A DNA stretch of 64,000 nucleotides, taken from contig NC_067198.1 in assembly GCF_000699445.3 (NCBI RefSeq), positions 42,277,691 to 42,341,690 of the forward strand. Direction: 5' to 3'. The DNA is from Schistosoma haematobium (taxonomy: Eukaryota; Platyhelminthes; Trematoda; Strigeidida; Schistosomatidae). Below the pieces are notes generated by a model. It did not search any database. It worked only from the letters and a program-made list of their open reading frames with translations, and had not been told where the DNA came from. Of this stretch, positions 53,849 to 64,000 are shown piece by piece. The position numbers were made by a program, and so were the translations under genes. The first letter of the stretch is position 1. Each line of letters starts with the position of its first letter.

Positions 53849-54182
53849 GCCTTACGAAGAACGCCTCCGTTCACTAGACCTTTACCCACTAGAATATAGG
53901 CGTCTTAGAGGTGGTTTACTAATGGCTTATAGTATTCTTAACACTTCTGGACATCCTCTTAAACACCTACTTAAGCTTAGTTCGAATAATAACCTAAGGG
54001 GTAACACCCAGAAACTGGAAACACAACATAGCAAGACGGAATGTAGACACAACCTCTACTCCCTAAGAGTTGTCAAAAGCTGGAATTCGCTGCCGGCCGA
54101 GCTAGTCCAAGCGACTTCTCAGGAGTCCTTCAAGAGGCAACTTGACCTATTCTTAAGGACTAAGGACAGCATCACACTATGA
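53796..54182 (+). CDS. CR1-like polyprotein C-terminus, shifted frame
   Basis: 128 codons starting inside the overlap: [39 protein letters not shown] and a final [20 protein letters not shown]. This is the usual post-RT end of CR1/jockey elements, displaced from the main frame by one base. Confidence 0.75.
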   Translation: MERIQRRATKSVRGLKSKPYEERLRSLDLYPLEYRRLRGGLLMAYSILNTSGHPLKHLLKLSSNNNLRGNTQKLETQHSKTECRHNLYSLRVVKSWNSLPAELVQATSQESFKRQLDLFLRTKDSITL

Positions 54183-54405
54183 TTTAACAAATTTCTTTTC
54201 CTCTTTTATTGTTAACATACCTAGGTTCCTGCCTGGAAGATTTGGTGATCCCCTGCTACTAGACACGGAAGCCTGTTAGGCGAAAGCTTCTTCTATTCCG
54301 TCCACAACCATTTGAACCATTTGAACCACTTGTTATCTCTTCAAGGTCAACCCAAGGTCGTATGTCGGCTGAAAGTATGTTTCTCATCTTCTATAATTTG
54401 CTTAG

Positions 54406-57400
54406 ACAACGCAGTATCTGGCTTCGTTTGCCCTGAGTGTCTGGAGTCTTTCTCAAATTCAGACTCACTTATGGTGCATTTCGAATCGTCACATGAAAGT
54501 CTGTCTGTAAGTTTCGTAATCACCAGATTCAGAATTGAGATTATAATTTATGAGATAACTCGCCGATCCAGATTTTCGGATTTGCCTATCGAGAACAGAA
54601 AGCCTATAGCCTGTGCCAGTCTTCTTCTAGTAATCTCCCGAAATTGTCAATTTTTTTGTTGAATGAGTCTATTTAAGGGGCAGACGTCTGTGGTGTACAC
54701 CACTTCGCTTAACAGGTCCCAAGAATTAATGACTTACTGTGAAAGCCTGTGTACCACGCGTATTTTGCTCTCCCTTGAATTTTGTACTCGCCTGCTGTGC
54801 CTAGGTCATCATGATCTTAAATCTTATATAGTAGGAAGGAAAAAGAGGATATATTAGTTCCGAACTCATTTTATAGTATTCTGTACATTAAAATCAAATC
54901 ACCCCTCAATCTGTGATAGGACAGGATAAAGAAGCCTAGCTTCTCAAGCCTCTCTGCAGATGGCAAACCTCGGTGCTGTGGAGTTTCACGGGTGGCTGCA
55001 CTTTGTACTTTTTCCAAGATTCCAGAGTCACATTTTAACCAGGAGCTTGCATTTTGAACGCAGTTCCTAAGTCTAGACCTAATCCAGGTTGTGTGTATTG
55101 TGTTGGAAATATTAGCATCCAACTTGGTATATGTCCGCCTTAAGGCTCATAGGGCCCTGAACTCCTTATCTGCGACCGCGCGTCAGTGGGGCGTGGTCCT
55201 AAGATCATGACTCAGTCTTCAGTAATAAGGATAGTAGGTTGATGAACCTGTGTTAATCCTGACACATTGCTTTCCAGTGAAGGTCCAGCTTTTCCTTGAA
55301 AGTATTCACTGATGGGTCTGATACCACTTGTTCGGATAAGGCGTTCCAATGATTGACTACTCGATGAGAAAAACGGGACCCCACTTTAAGTTTATTAGAT
55401 CGTGGTTTATGAACCTTCTTGCTATGACCTCGGAGATTATTAGTGTTGGAGGGAGCAAAAAGATCAGACATATTAACACCCAAATCATAATTAAAGATAC
55501 GAAATGCCAATATAAGGTCACCTCGTGTCCTACGATACGACAAGGGGAAAAGATTTAGGCGTTTTAAATGCTCATCGTAAGGGAGTTTAGAAAAACCCTT
55601 CACTAATTTCGTTCCCACACGCTGGACACGCTCAAGGGAGTTAGTATCCTTTACCAGACACGGGCTAGCTGCTTGGATACAGTACTCTAAATGTGGTCTA
55701 ACATATATGGGATATAAAATTCGAAACGTTTCCTCGTCAAAAGATTTGAACGCTCGGCGAAGTGACCATAACGCTCGAAAACCTTTGACAACGGCTGCTT
55801 TGCAATGCGTAGCTGTTTTTAAATCATGACTTAATACTACTCCCAAGTCTTTATGCTCTTGAACGCATGGAAGTGGTTTACCCTCAATAGTGTAACGGTA
55901 ACTATTACCGTGACCGATGTGCATTAGTACACTCTTCCTAGCATTGATTTCTAAGCCCCACTCTCGAGCCCATCTAACTAAATCGTCTAAGTCAGCTTGA
56001 AGATCCAGATGATCAGCCGCACTTTTTATTGTTCTCTAGATTTTTACGTCATCCTCAAACAATACTGTCGACGACCTAAGTAACAGCGGTAACTCATTAA
56101 CGTTGAGAAGGAAGAGCAGAGGGCCTAAGATGGTGCCTTGGGGTACACCACTTTTGACCGGCTTCCAATTGGATAGCGTTCCGTTGACCCTAACTCTCTG
56201 TCTGCGGTCACATAAGAAATTTCCTATCCACTCATGTACAGTACCTATTATTCCGAAGCTCGTGAGCTTCTGCATAAGACCTACGTGTGAAACCTTTTCA
56301 AATGCTTTGCTAAAATCTATGAATATCACATCGACAGACAGACCGTTATCTAGGGCTGCTGTCCAATCCTCCCTGTCTTAGTGAACGTGGAATCTCTATT
56401 TACACAGAAATGACCGTTCTTTTTATTCTTTGTGACTGTTCAAGGCATAAATGGCTGAATTGCTTGATTGTACAACCGCCATAAATAATAGGTGGTGGGG
56501 ACGTTATTTGACTAGCACCATTATGTGTAAAGACTAAGTTCAAGAGATACGAGGAGTTTCGTATCTTGTGGGATCTCTAATGTGCTGAGGTAAAGCTAGG
56601 GCGATTGTGGTTCCTAACAATTTGTAATCAAACGACGTTCTCGATGCTCCTACTTCTAAGCTACCCCAATTTATAGAGAGTGCATTAAAGTCACCTACCA
56701 TAAGGCTGCTACACCTGTTTGACTAGGATTTAAGTTTATTCAAGGGGAAGTAATCCATTAAACATTCTGGACTGCGCTATACTGCAGCAAATTCAATGTC
56801 TTGCCCTTTACATTCCAACCAGTGGTGCTCTATTTCTCACTTCCCTGAGTCGCGTGCCATTGTCTGGGGAGCTCGTATGGTTAGGGCGCTTTCCATATAC
56901 AGGATAACCCCACCACCCCTACAGTTTAGTCTGTTAGGCCTACAAAGTAAGAAACCAAGTAATTGAATTTCACTATCATGCACTACTGACATTAACCATG
57001 TTTCTGAGATAAAATCAGTTTTTTGTGTCCACCATGTCATGGTTAAAAAATCCTCACTGCAGTGGGGATTTTATTTCACGTTATGTTATCCCTCCGTTTT
57101 CATCAGGAAACTGTTAAATGTGAATTCATGAACATATAACCTCACTTTATGGTCTTGTTTCACTTATCAACGAACCGAGTACACTGTGGCATGTGTTAAG
57201 TTTTTAAGTTCAATCAACTGCTTCATCTTTAAGTTCCTTGACACTCAACCATTAATTTGCAAATGTGTGTGCGATATACACACTTTGCGGCAAATAGATA
57301 TTACTGCAATCAAATAATAGGTGGTTTAAAGCCTAGCACATGAATCTGTTTTGTATATTTCTCGGCTACAGTAGAATCAAATTCAATCCTTACTGTTTAT

Positions 57401-60400
57401 GCAGAATCATCACCTACTTCTTTATTGCAAAAATATATTCACGTCTAAAAGAGTAACTGAAAATGAAATAACTGCCACAATTCGTTGACACTTAGTGGAA
57501 TTGGGCCTTCTGGGAAAGTGTAAAAGTACTTACTAGGATTTTAATGAATCCTGACGTTGGTGAATTAAGACTTCTAGCCACGTGGACCGACGTTTTTTAT
57601 GGTAGATTATATGTAGTATTCCTTGATATTCATCAAGACTTTGAATTTTCTGTTGACTTATGTTGTTTTTTACATGTTCGTTCCGATGTTTTCCTGTGTT
57701 CATTGATTATATCTATCTATTCAGCTACCTAGCATAGCATTTGTAATTAATTAGCTGTTACGCTAAACATTCATGTCATTAGACACAGCCTAGATTTATA
57801 TCTTTTGACTCAGAAAACCTTTGTAGTAACCTCTTATTGGATGTCCGCACTATGCTTTGCAGTAAAAACTGTTAGTTTCCATTTGTTTCTTCCTCAGAAT
57901 GATATTAAAAAATCTCTTTCAAAAGATAATCGTAATGATGGTACGTTCTGTGGGTTTCATATATTTTCTTCGACAAAGACTCTGATAAGTTCAATTCCTA
58001 TGAAAACTTGGTAGAAGAACTATCTACGCATAACTTAAATCTATTAAACCGAATCTCAGACCTTGTAAGTTTTTATTTTTATATCATTCATTTCCTGATG
58101 GGTATGTTTCCCGCGATTTTATACCATTTAGGTCGTGAAAAATGTGTAATATAACGAAAGTTTTATGTTCAGCCCATTTAATAGTTGATATGACTCGGGT
58201 TTCATGTATTAAATAATGAGAACTTAATTAAGAGTGAGAATTCACCTAATGATTGACTTAGTTTATTTAACTCACTTAAGCTGATCTTGATGTGGATAGG
58301 TGAAAATTAACATAAAATCCAATATATGCCTTCTACATACGTATCGGTCCTACAGTCTGAACAAATCAATATCTAGTCAGTGGGTTTCAACAATGTGAAC
58401 AATCTTCATATATTGCTAGAATTGATGTTCATCGCTGAATATTTATAACATTTTGTAAGATATGGTTTTTTTAAAATCCTGTACAGTAGAATACACATTT
58501 ATACTATACTGGCCCACTTCGAAATGTTATTTGTGCTTATTCAGCACTATCATCTCTAAGCTGTCTGTACGCAAAGGTATCAAAAAGCTAGGGGCTCTCT
58601 TTGTTTTAGTTACCTAAACAGATTCAAAATATTTCCTGTCTACAGAAACTAAACTCATGTTTTGTGGTTTTGTATCTCTGATTACAAGATGAACTTGGGC
58701 ATTTGAGTAGGCTTAATTTATTGTTCATTCAAACCTCTACCATTTAACAACACAGAGATGTCACAACTGAGCTAGGGATGTTCACGTATATTGATTCCAC
58801 CACGAAAAAGGAATAATTTAAAGTCATCTGTTTTCAGCTACCTGAAATCTATCAGTATATGATACTTTGTCTCATATTGGATGAACAAGTGTCCTAATAT
58901 TTAATTTGTTGTATATTGTAAACGAAATTTTTCTGTCTCGTAAGTTTGAATTGTAATGTACTCCAGCGAAAGGTATGTTCCTTAGCAGGAGCATAAAAAT
59001 TCATCGATATTTAAGATAAAATGCAGATTATTTCTATAGTGTTAAGTTCGCTACTTGATTAACGCAGAATACGGTTTACGACTACGACACTCGAACATCG
59101 GAACTTCACCGTCTCATACCAGAAGACAGAAGAAAAGCTGGAGAAGTGTTTATTTGGTAAGAATCGAAATGTACAGAAAATCACGCGTATTTATAGATAT
59201 TAGCATTTATTAAATCAACATTATAATTTGCCCAATCCTCAACGAGACATATTATGCTACTATCCAATCGTAGCATGCCACATCGATATTCTAGAAAGCT
59301 TCATCATGTTCTGATTGGATGAAAACTCTTCGACTCCTTTAGGGCCTCTGGAGGCTCCGTTGTAGTTCTCGGAAGCCGACTCAACATTTAGTCTTACTCA
59401 TTTTGCATTTAATATTGATAAAAAACGTGATAATTCAACTTATACCATTTTAAATAAAAATATTTTTTTTCGCAGGAAGCTGTTATTCATCTCTTTCTGA
59501 ATGAACCTCCTTTGGTAAATCCTTTAACTATAAAGTATGTCTATCATGGAATTTATTTGTCTACTGATCTGTTTAATTCTGAGTTTTTGTTATATATTTA
59601 TTCTAATAATGCTTTTGATGTAGTTTTTCGGATACTTTAGTTGACCGCTATTAGATTGAAGATGTAACACTTATTCATAATGTTCTTAAACTTGTCTCAA
59701 AAATTATAATTACCATTAGCTTCATAACGTCTAAGTACAACAGTCGTGGTTAGTCGTCTTTTGATAGTAACCGGAAGTACCTTTGTGTTTATCATCCATG
59801 ACTAATGAAAAGTAATTATGCAACTTTTCCCTTCACAAATATAATCAAAATAAAAATCACAATTTGGTAATTCGACGAAGATTACTGAAGGAACTCATTT
59901 TAGTAGATCAATGGAATCTAGAACATTGGCAAGAATAACCATCAATTTTCTAAATTCCGTCAAGTTGTTAAACTGGTTCATTCTCAGAGATCTTTGTCCA
60001 ATGACTAAGTCTTATTCTCCAAATGTTATCATTCTTATTTCTTGATAACCAATCAATATGAATTAAACTGAATAAAAATTTGTGGTTTTCAAGTTCATAT
60101 TGTAGTTAACAAGAAAATCAGTGGGGACAATCGAATGTATTTGAGTACAAGATTACAGAGCATCTCAATAAAATCTGAGAACAATATGGTAAATCGTTAA
60201 TTTGCAAAATATCAATCCATCATCTTAAACTTGACTGTTCCTGCTGCAAATATCAATCCATTGTCTCAGATTTGATTGTTCATGCGTTTTCATACTAATT
60301 GCGTTCCGTTTCCGTTCTTTCCTCATCGACCTTCTACTGAAATACATTCTATGCCTGACCACCGTCATGAGTGTCACATTTTATTGAACAATGAAAACAC

Positions 60401-61491
60401 TACCACGAATGTGGTGTGGGTTACTTGTATCCATAGAAATTTAATTTTACAAACCGAAGAGTTATCAATGTAAAGCTGTAATATATTAATTATATGAAAG
60501 AGAAACAAAAAGATCTTTTTATTGTCTTCAGTTTCAAAAATAGTATCGTTAATCTGTAATTTTTTCGCTGGAAATTCCTTAAAATCTATGTGCACTACTA
60601 TACACAAGGTAGTCAGTAGTTTTATCTATTTTAGTGATGTCTTATTCAATCTTATTTAACTGAATACTAACTAGCTTAATTCACAAGGTGTTCATAATAC
60701 AACTGTCATTGATTTAACTGTTTTGAACATTAGTTTTCTTTTAGTTAATTCGGGTATAGTGCGATAAAATGGCAACTGTTTTTAATCATTATTTAAAATT
60801 CTAAACTTTTGCTTATTTATTTCATATTCCTTTCTGTTACATCCAAAATTGACAATGATTTTAATTTTGACTGTAATGATTAGAGTTCTCCAGTTGGTAT
60901 ATATGCATTCTTTGCGAATCGCATCGATATAGTTATTATGCCACAGGCTTTTTACAAGTCGAGATGCGCGTCTTAAATTCCACTGCTGGTCATGTGGTGG
61001 ATGCTACTTATATCGACATAAGTAATATATAACATCAATCAGAAGAGGAATACCTGGTAGCAGAAGGTTGGGAAGATTGAATCGAAGGGAACGGGATGAG
61101 TGAGTAATTGTTGTGGCAATGAAAGAACGATAACGTTTGAGACAATTGATGGGATACTTACAAATGGAGTATTTTATGTATGGTTCTTATATTTTACCAA
61201 GATACTTTGTAATTTTGTATCAAAATACGGTCGATTGTCCACCACTTGTGTTCTCGTTCACTACAGTCATATTCTAACTATTCGATAAAGGACTTTTGAC
61301 TACGATTTTGTTGTTTAGTCATCTTATAATCTTTAATACCACTGAATGGACTTGTATTTGTTGCATTCTAGTTTTTTTTATATCTTCATTATATAGTCTG
61401 TTTGTTTATGCTATTGAATTTCTAGATGCAAATATGTATAAACGTTTGGTATATCTCATTAATTTTTAGTCTCGAAGAAGTTGACGAAAAG
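54406..61491 (+). CDS. C2H2-finger protein, EEA1/rabenosyn-like, partial (5 exons seen)
   Basis: Candidate exons joining in phase: 54406-54506, 57898-57940, 57979-58064, 59476-59534 and 61470-61491. Exon 1 has acceptor TTTGCTTAG and donor GTAAGT and encodes GFVCPECLESFSNSDSLMVH followed by FESSHES, a C-x2-C-x12-H-x4-H finger with the spacing and neighbouring residues of the N-terminal finger of EEA1 and, less closely, rabenosyn-5 (both Rab5 effectors on early endosomes). Exons 2-5 give short polar and helical segments (NDIKKSLSKDNRND, SYENLVEELSTHNLNLLNR, EAVIHLFLNEPPL, LEEVDEK). Donors GTACGT, GTAAGT, GTATGT and GTTTAA (weak). Exon 5 is a 22-nt micro-exon. The start and further exons are not in view. 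Exon 1 is well supported; the others depend on phase agreement and lack of stops. Confidence 0.5.
54871..55135 (-). pseudogene. CR1-like C-terminal fragment
   Basis: The minus strand reads IRSRLRNCVQNASSWLKCDS, ILEKVQSAATRE and LSYHRLRGDLILMYRI, the post-RT segment of a CR1-type element. It ends abruptly; a different copy follows at 55145. 5' truncated or cut. Confidence 0.7.
55145..57045 (-). pseudogene. CR1-like retrotransposon, RT and part of endonuclease
   Basis: Minus strand, from high to low: endonuclease piece (57040-56837; ISETWL, NCRGGGVILYME), a degenerate middle, RT palm (56329-56036; FIDFSKAFEKVSH, GVPQGTILGPL, then FEDD in place of FADD), then thumb and C-terminus (55924-55253; KDLGVVLSHDLK, YVRPHLEYCIQAASP, LFPLSYRRTRGDLI). 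A stop separates palm and thumb, and the middle of the protein is partly missing. The second catalytic motif has Glu for Ala only; its two Asp remain. Different subfamily from 50727-54335. Confidence 0.8.
58065..59060 (+). other. Intron of the EEA1-like gene, AT-rich
   Basis: No recognised repeat up to about 59060. Confidence 0.4.
59060..59400 (+). repeat. LTR-like repeat (family also at 19620)
   Basis: GACACTCGAACATCGGAACTT, CAGAAGACAGAAGAAAAGC, then CCAATCGTAGCATGCC and TTTAGGGCCTCTGGAGGCTC. GC-richer than its flanks. Looks like an LTR or leader of an unnamed element. It lies in an intron of the candidate gene. Confidence 0.4.
59540..60100 (+). other. Intron, AT-rich
   Basis: No recognised feature. 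Confidence 0.4.
60105..60390 (-). repeat. Sm-alpha-like SINE body, antisense
   Basis: Same blocks as 15340-15690 (GGGGACAATCGAATGTATTTG, TTGACTGTTCCTGCTGC, TCATACTAATTGCG). The palindrome end is missing. Confidence 0.6.
60395..60940. other. Intron, AT-rich
   Basis: No recognised feature. Confidence 0.4.
60945..61285 (+). repeat. Sm-alpha-like SINE with 3' half of hammerhead
   Basis: GATGCGCGTC...AAATTCCACTGCTGGTCATG (60963-60995) is the 3' half of the ribozyme (stem III, cleavage site region, stem I strand). The palindrome relic CTACTTATATCGACATAAGT and the body ending TTGTCCACCACTTGTGTTC follow. The core 5' half is missing or unrecognisable. Confidence 0.65.
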
Positions 61492-61494
61492 GTT

Positions 61495-61695
61495 TAAATT
61501 ACCTGTATTTGTGATTTACAACCAACCTAACAAGTTGATACGTGATAAATGAATTTGTTTTCTCTTGATGGACTCATGGAATAGAAGTCTTCACACCTTT
61601 CCCAGTTATTAATTCACAGATAGTTTTGGTTCATAAATCAAAATCTCATGAGCGAATTTGTTGACTTCGAACGATAGCATTATGACCATTAACCT
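61495..61695. other. Flank between micro-exon and gypsy element
   Basis: No LTR or gene recognised. Confidence 0.4.
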
Positions 61696-61699
61696 GTCT

Positions 61700-62110
61700 T
61701 ATAAGCAGAGATGGATGGTGGAAAGCAGGAGATAAATAGTGTCGAGAAGAATGAGAAGCTGGAGCGTATCGTTAATAGGTAAAGAGCAATGTAGGAGACT
61801 TAAGCCATGTGCATTAGCTGTCCACACCATAGGAGTGCACATGATAGAAGTGTTGGGGGTGTCCAGCAGTGTCGTAAAAGTGGGTGATGCTGAGATAAAT
61901 TTTCCGTTCGTGGCAACCATAAGCTTATCCAGACCGATATTAGGAGCAGATTTCCTAAAAGAAGTAGAAGCGATAGTTGACCTAAAAAGCAGTAAGGTGG
62001 TCACAAAGTACGGTTCGATGCCAATACACGAAAGTAGCAAAGTGACTGAAATAAGAGTGGCAACGGACGTTCCGACGAAGAAACCAGACATTAACGGGTT
62101 GTGCAAAAAG
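61700..62110 (+). pseudogene. Second gypsy element: protease remnant
   Basis: The frame 61739-62224 has a retropepsin-like C-terminal half (VVKVGDAEINFPFVATISL, then RPILGADFLKEVEAIVDLKS). The Asp-Ser/Thr-Gly active site upstream is not present. No start codon at the frame's left end, and no 5' LTR or gag in the window: the element is 5' truncated or deleted. A phase change near 62112 leads into RT. Confidence 0.7.
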
Positions 62111-62111
62111 T

Positions 62112-63230
62112 ATGTATTGTGCAATGCCAATAGTGGTGGAAACACTAGATCGGTTACAGAATGCTACGGTGTTTACAGTGCTGGATTTACGGTCAGGTTA
62201 TTGGCAACTGCCTATAAAAGATAGCGATCGAAGCAAGACAGCATTTGCTGTACGTGATAAACAGTATCAATTTAAACGAATGCCGTTCGGGTTGGCAAGT
62301 GCACCGTTTACGCTACTGCCCAAAGATCTAAGCAACGTCCAGGTATATGGCGACGATGTAGTTGTGTACAGTCAGACAGAAACAGATCACGTCAAGCATA
62401 TGGAAGCAGTCTTAAAGCGAATTGACGAATTTGGATTTCGAATTAATAAGGATAAGTCGCAGATAACGAAAAGTAGCGTCACGTTGTTGGGACAGAAAGT
62501 GGAAAATAAAGAAATAAAACCATTGCCGGGAAAAATTCTTACGATAAAGAATATTTCAGTACCTAATTCGAAAAGGAAGTTGAGACAGTTCCTGGAAAGG
62601 ACTGATGCCGCCGAACAAAGGTTCAACCGAATCAAAAACATGCTAGACGACCGTCGGATGACGCTCAGACTGCCTGAACCCAAGAAACCGTTTACAGTGG
62701 CCACAGACGCAAGTGATCATGGTATAGGTGTTGTCTTGAGTCAGTCTGATAGAGTGGTGGAATACGCGAGTCGCGTTCTCACACCCGCCGAACACAAGTA
62801 TTCAACGATCGAAAAGGAGTGTTTAGCAATCGCGCGGGCAGTAGACAAATGGAGACCGTACCTTTTAGGTAGACGATTCCACATTGAGACTGACCATAAA
62901 CCCCTACAGTGGTTGAAAACAGCAAGAGACCCCCGAGGGAAGTTAGCGCAATGGATGATACTTCTGAAAGAGTACGACTTCAGTATCGGCCATGTTCCAG
63001 GAATTGGAAACGTAATGGCAGATTACTTGTCAAGACCAGACATGGAAGCCGAGCTTCCATTGACAGCATACGCGGTGAATAGTTTAGAGGGAGACCCATT
63101 AGAACTCGTCCGGCAGCAGAAAGCTGACCCTAACCTTCGAGAGGTAATCAGAGTGATAAGAGAGGGAGCAGACGTCGACAAACGAACAATGGACAAGGAG
63201 ATAATAATGCTGCTTCGGCAAAAAGAATGA
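62112..63230 (+). CDS. Second gypsy element: RT-RNase H with internal deletions
   Basis: 372 codons from ATG 62112. RT: LDLRSGYWQLP (25-35), FKRMPFGLASAP (54-65), YGDD catalytic box (79-82), VTLLGQ. RNase H: ATDASDHGIG (catalytic Asp, 197-206), STIEKECLAIARA (Glu), IETDHKPLQW (Asp). Compared with usual gypsy RTs it lacks the N-terminal fingers, about 20 residues before YGDD, and about 40 residues after LRQFL, yet the frame stays open across those gaps. Ends at TGA 63228-63230, with integrase continuing in the same frame. Confidence 0.8.
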   Translation: MYCAMPIVVETLDRLQNATVFTVLDLRSGYWQLPIKDSDRSKTAFAVRDKQYQFKRMPFGLASAPFTLLPKDLSNVQVYGDDVVVYSQTETDHVKHMEAVLKRIDEFGFRINKDKSQITKSSVTLLGQKVENKEIKPLPGKILTIKNISVPNSKRKLRQFLERTDAAEQRFNRIKNMLDDRRMTLRLPEPKKPFTVATDASDHGIGVVLSQSDRVVEYASRVLTPAEHKYSTIEKECLAIARAVDKWRPYLLGRRFHIETDHKPLQWLKTARDPRGKLAQWMILLKEYDFSIGHVPGIGNVMADYLSRPDMEAELPLTAYAVNSLEGDPLELVRQQKADPNLREVIRVIREGADVDKRTMDKEIIMLLRQKE

Positions 63231-64000
63231 CTGAGAGTGAACGCAGATGGAGTCCTGACCTGGCAGGACGATGACCAGAATTGGATGGCTGTGATCCCGA
63301 AAGACCGGCGGCGTAAGATGATACACGAGTGTCACCAGGTAGCACATACAGGCATCGCAAGAACGACGGATTTACTACGACAAATTGCATACTGGCCAGG
63401 CATGAGAGACGATGTGGCTCAATACGTGTTAACTTGCCATCAGTGTCAACTAATGAAAAGTGGTCGATACGCACAACCACCATTACAGTCAATCCCAGTA
63501 ACCGCAGTCGGTGATCTATGGTCGGTGGATGTGATGGGACCGTTTCCACAGACGGCGAGCGGTAACCAGTACCTGCTAGTGATGACGGAACATGCTACAC
63601 GTTGGGTAGATGCCGTACCCATTGCAGACCGGCGGGCAAAAAAAGTGACCGAAGTGGTAATCCGGCATATTGTAGCGTGTCACGGAATACCGAAGATGAT
63701 ATTAACTGACCAGGGTCCTTGTTTTGGAAGTGACGAGTTTAAAGCCCGTCTAAAGCAGTTTGGTATCAAGAGGATACGAACTAAACCGTATCATCCTCAG
63801 ACAAACGGGCTTACAGAGAGAAACAATCGGACGTTAAAGGAATGGTTAGCATCTAAAGGAGGAACTTGAGAGAAAGAGTTACCATTGATTTTGCTGACGC
63901 ATCGTTCCTCCATACAAGGAACAACCAAGAAGTCACCTTTCTTGCTCATGTATGGCAGACAGCCACGACTTCCAATGCATAATAAGACCTGGCCACAACA
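63231..64000 (+). CDS. Second gypsy element: integrase
   Basis: The frame continues from the RNase H frame after TGA. Zinc-binding domain H33/H37 and C67/C70 (HECHQVAHTG ... CHQC). Catalytic triad D98 (SVDVMGPF), D158 (LTDQGPCF) and E194 (GLTERNNR) complete. TGA at 63867-63869 interrupts; LLTHRSSIQGTTKKSPF and LLMYGRQPRLPMH continue in frame to the window end. A coding frame broken only by two TGAs and lacking other damage suggests a fairly young copy. Right end and 3' LTR lie outside. Confidence 0.8.

Larger units (their letters stand above)
50727..54335 (+). mobile_element. CR1-like non-LTR retrotransposon, nearly full length
   Basis: The shared left edge with the 42940 copy (AAGCATCTAAATCACCCGAGG) suggests the 5' end lies near 50727. 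The right end is TTGAACCATTTGAACCA. Order: ORF1-like protein, apurinic-type endonuclease, reverse transcriptase, C-terminal domain, short 3' UTR (54183-54335). Defects: TGA at 51491-51493 and TAG/TAA-type stops near 51650 in the endonuclease, and a one-base shift in a C run near 53771. Otherwise long frames, so a young copy. Confidence 0.85.
54507..57897. other. First visible intron of the EEA1-like gene
   Basis: 3391 nt. Contains two antisense CR1-like fragments (54871-57045), then 850 bp of AT-rich sequence without recognised features. Confidence 0.5.

Noticed and set aside
61739..61790. Start of the second gypsy protease frame as a true N-terminus
   Set aside because: The frame begins at a GTG after random sequence; the active-site motif is missing, so the true start is lost.
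1..64000. Spliced-leader RNA, rRNA, CRISPR arrays or bacterial operons
   Set aside because: I looked for the known motifs and repeat patterns and saw none.

Overview
The window is AT-rich flatworm nuclear DNA, almost certainly from a blood fluke (Schistosoma); I cannot fix the species. The evidence is a dense load of schistosome-type retroposons: SINEs carrying hammerhead ribozymes of the Sm-alpha kind and a second, tRNA-derived kind; RTE- and CR1-like non-LTR elements; Penelope-like fragments; and two Ty3/gypsy elements, one with a TGTAGTG...CACTACA LTR. The EMC10 gene also has a run of 29-34 nt introns followed by one large 3' intron, a known schistosome gene shape. No bacterial features, CRISPR arrays or rRNA genes are visible.

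Layout. 1-6.4 kb: SINEs and, on the minus strand, the first coding exon of a DEG/ENaC-family sodium channel (5319-6086) with a TATA/CCAAT-like promoter. 6.4-28 kb: gene-poor and packed with SINE copies, three foldback elements, RTE, CR1-like and Penelope-like fragments, microsatellites and one structurally intact hammerhead ribozyme (22839-22896). 28.5-29.2 kb: a GC-richer island with splice-like sites that may belong to an unrecognised minus-strand gene. 30-37.6 kb: solo LTR, several old repeat families, a tRNA-headed foldback SINE and a non-LTR insertion with clear target-site duplications. 38.0-41.6 kb: a complete seven-exon minus-strand gene for ER membrane complex subunit 10 (EMC10). 41.6-57 kb: nested retroelements, with CR1-like elements on both strands and a decayed gypsy element between them. 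54.4-61.5 kb: plus-strand exons that join in phase and encode a C2H2 finger resembling that of EEA1/rabenosyn, followed by helical sequence; its introns hold minus-strand CR1 fragments and SINEs. 61.7-64.0 kb: a gypsy pol region running off the window.

The most interesting system is the tRNA-derived SINE called SINE-B here. It has Pol III A/B-box-like sequence followed by a compact hammerhead motif. Several insertions bounded by target-site duplications read tail-to-head through a unit of about 390-408 bp, or start with an inverted piece of their own tail. That is expected if the template for retroposition was a circular or concatemeric RNA, as in retrozymes. The inference comes from sequence structure only.
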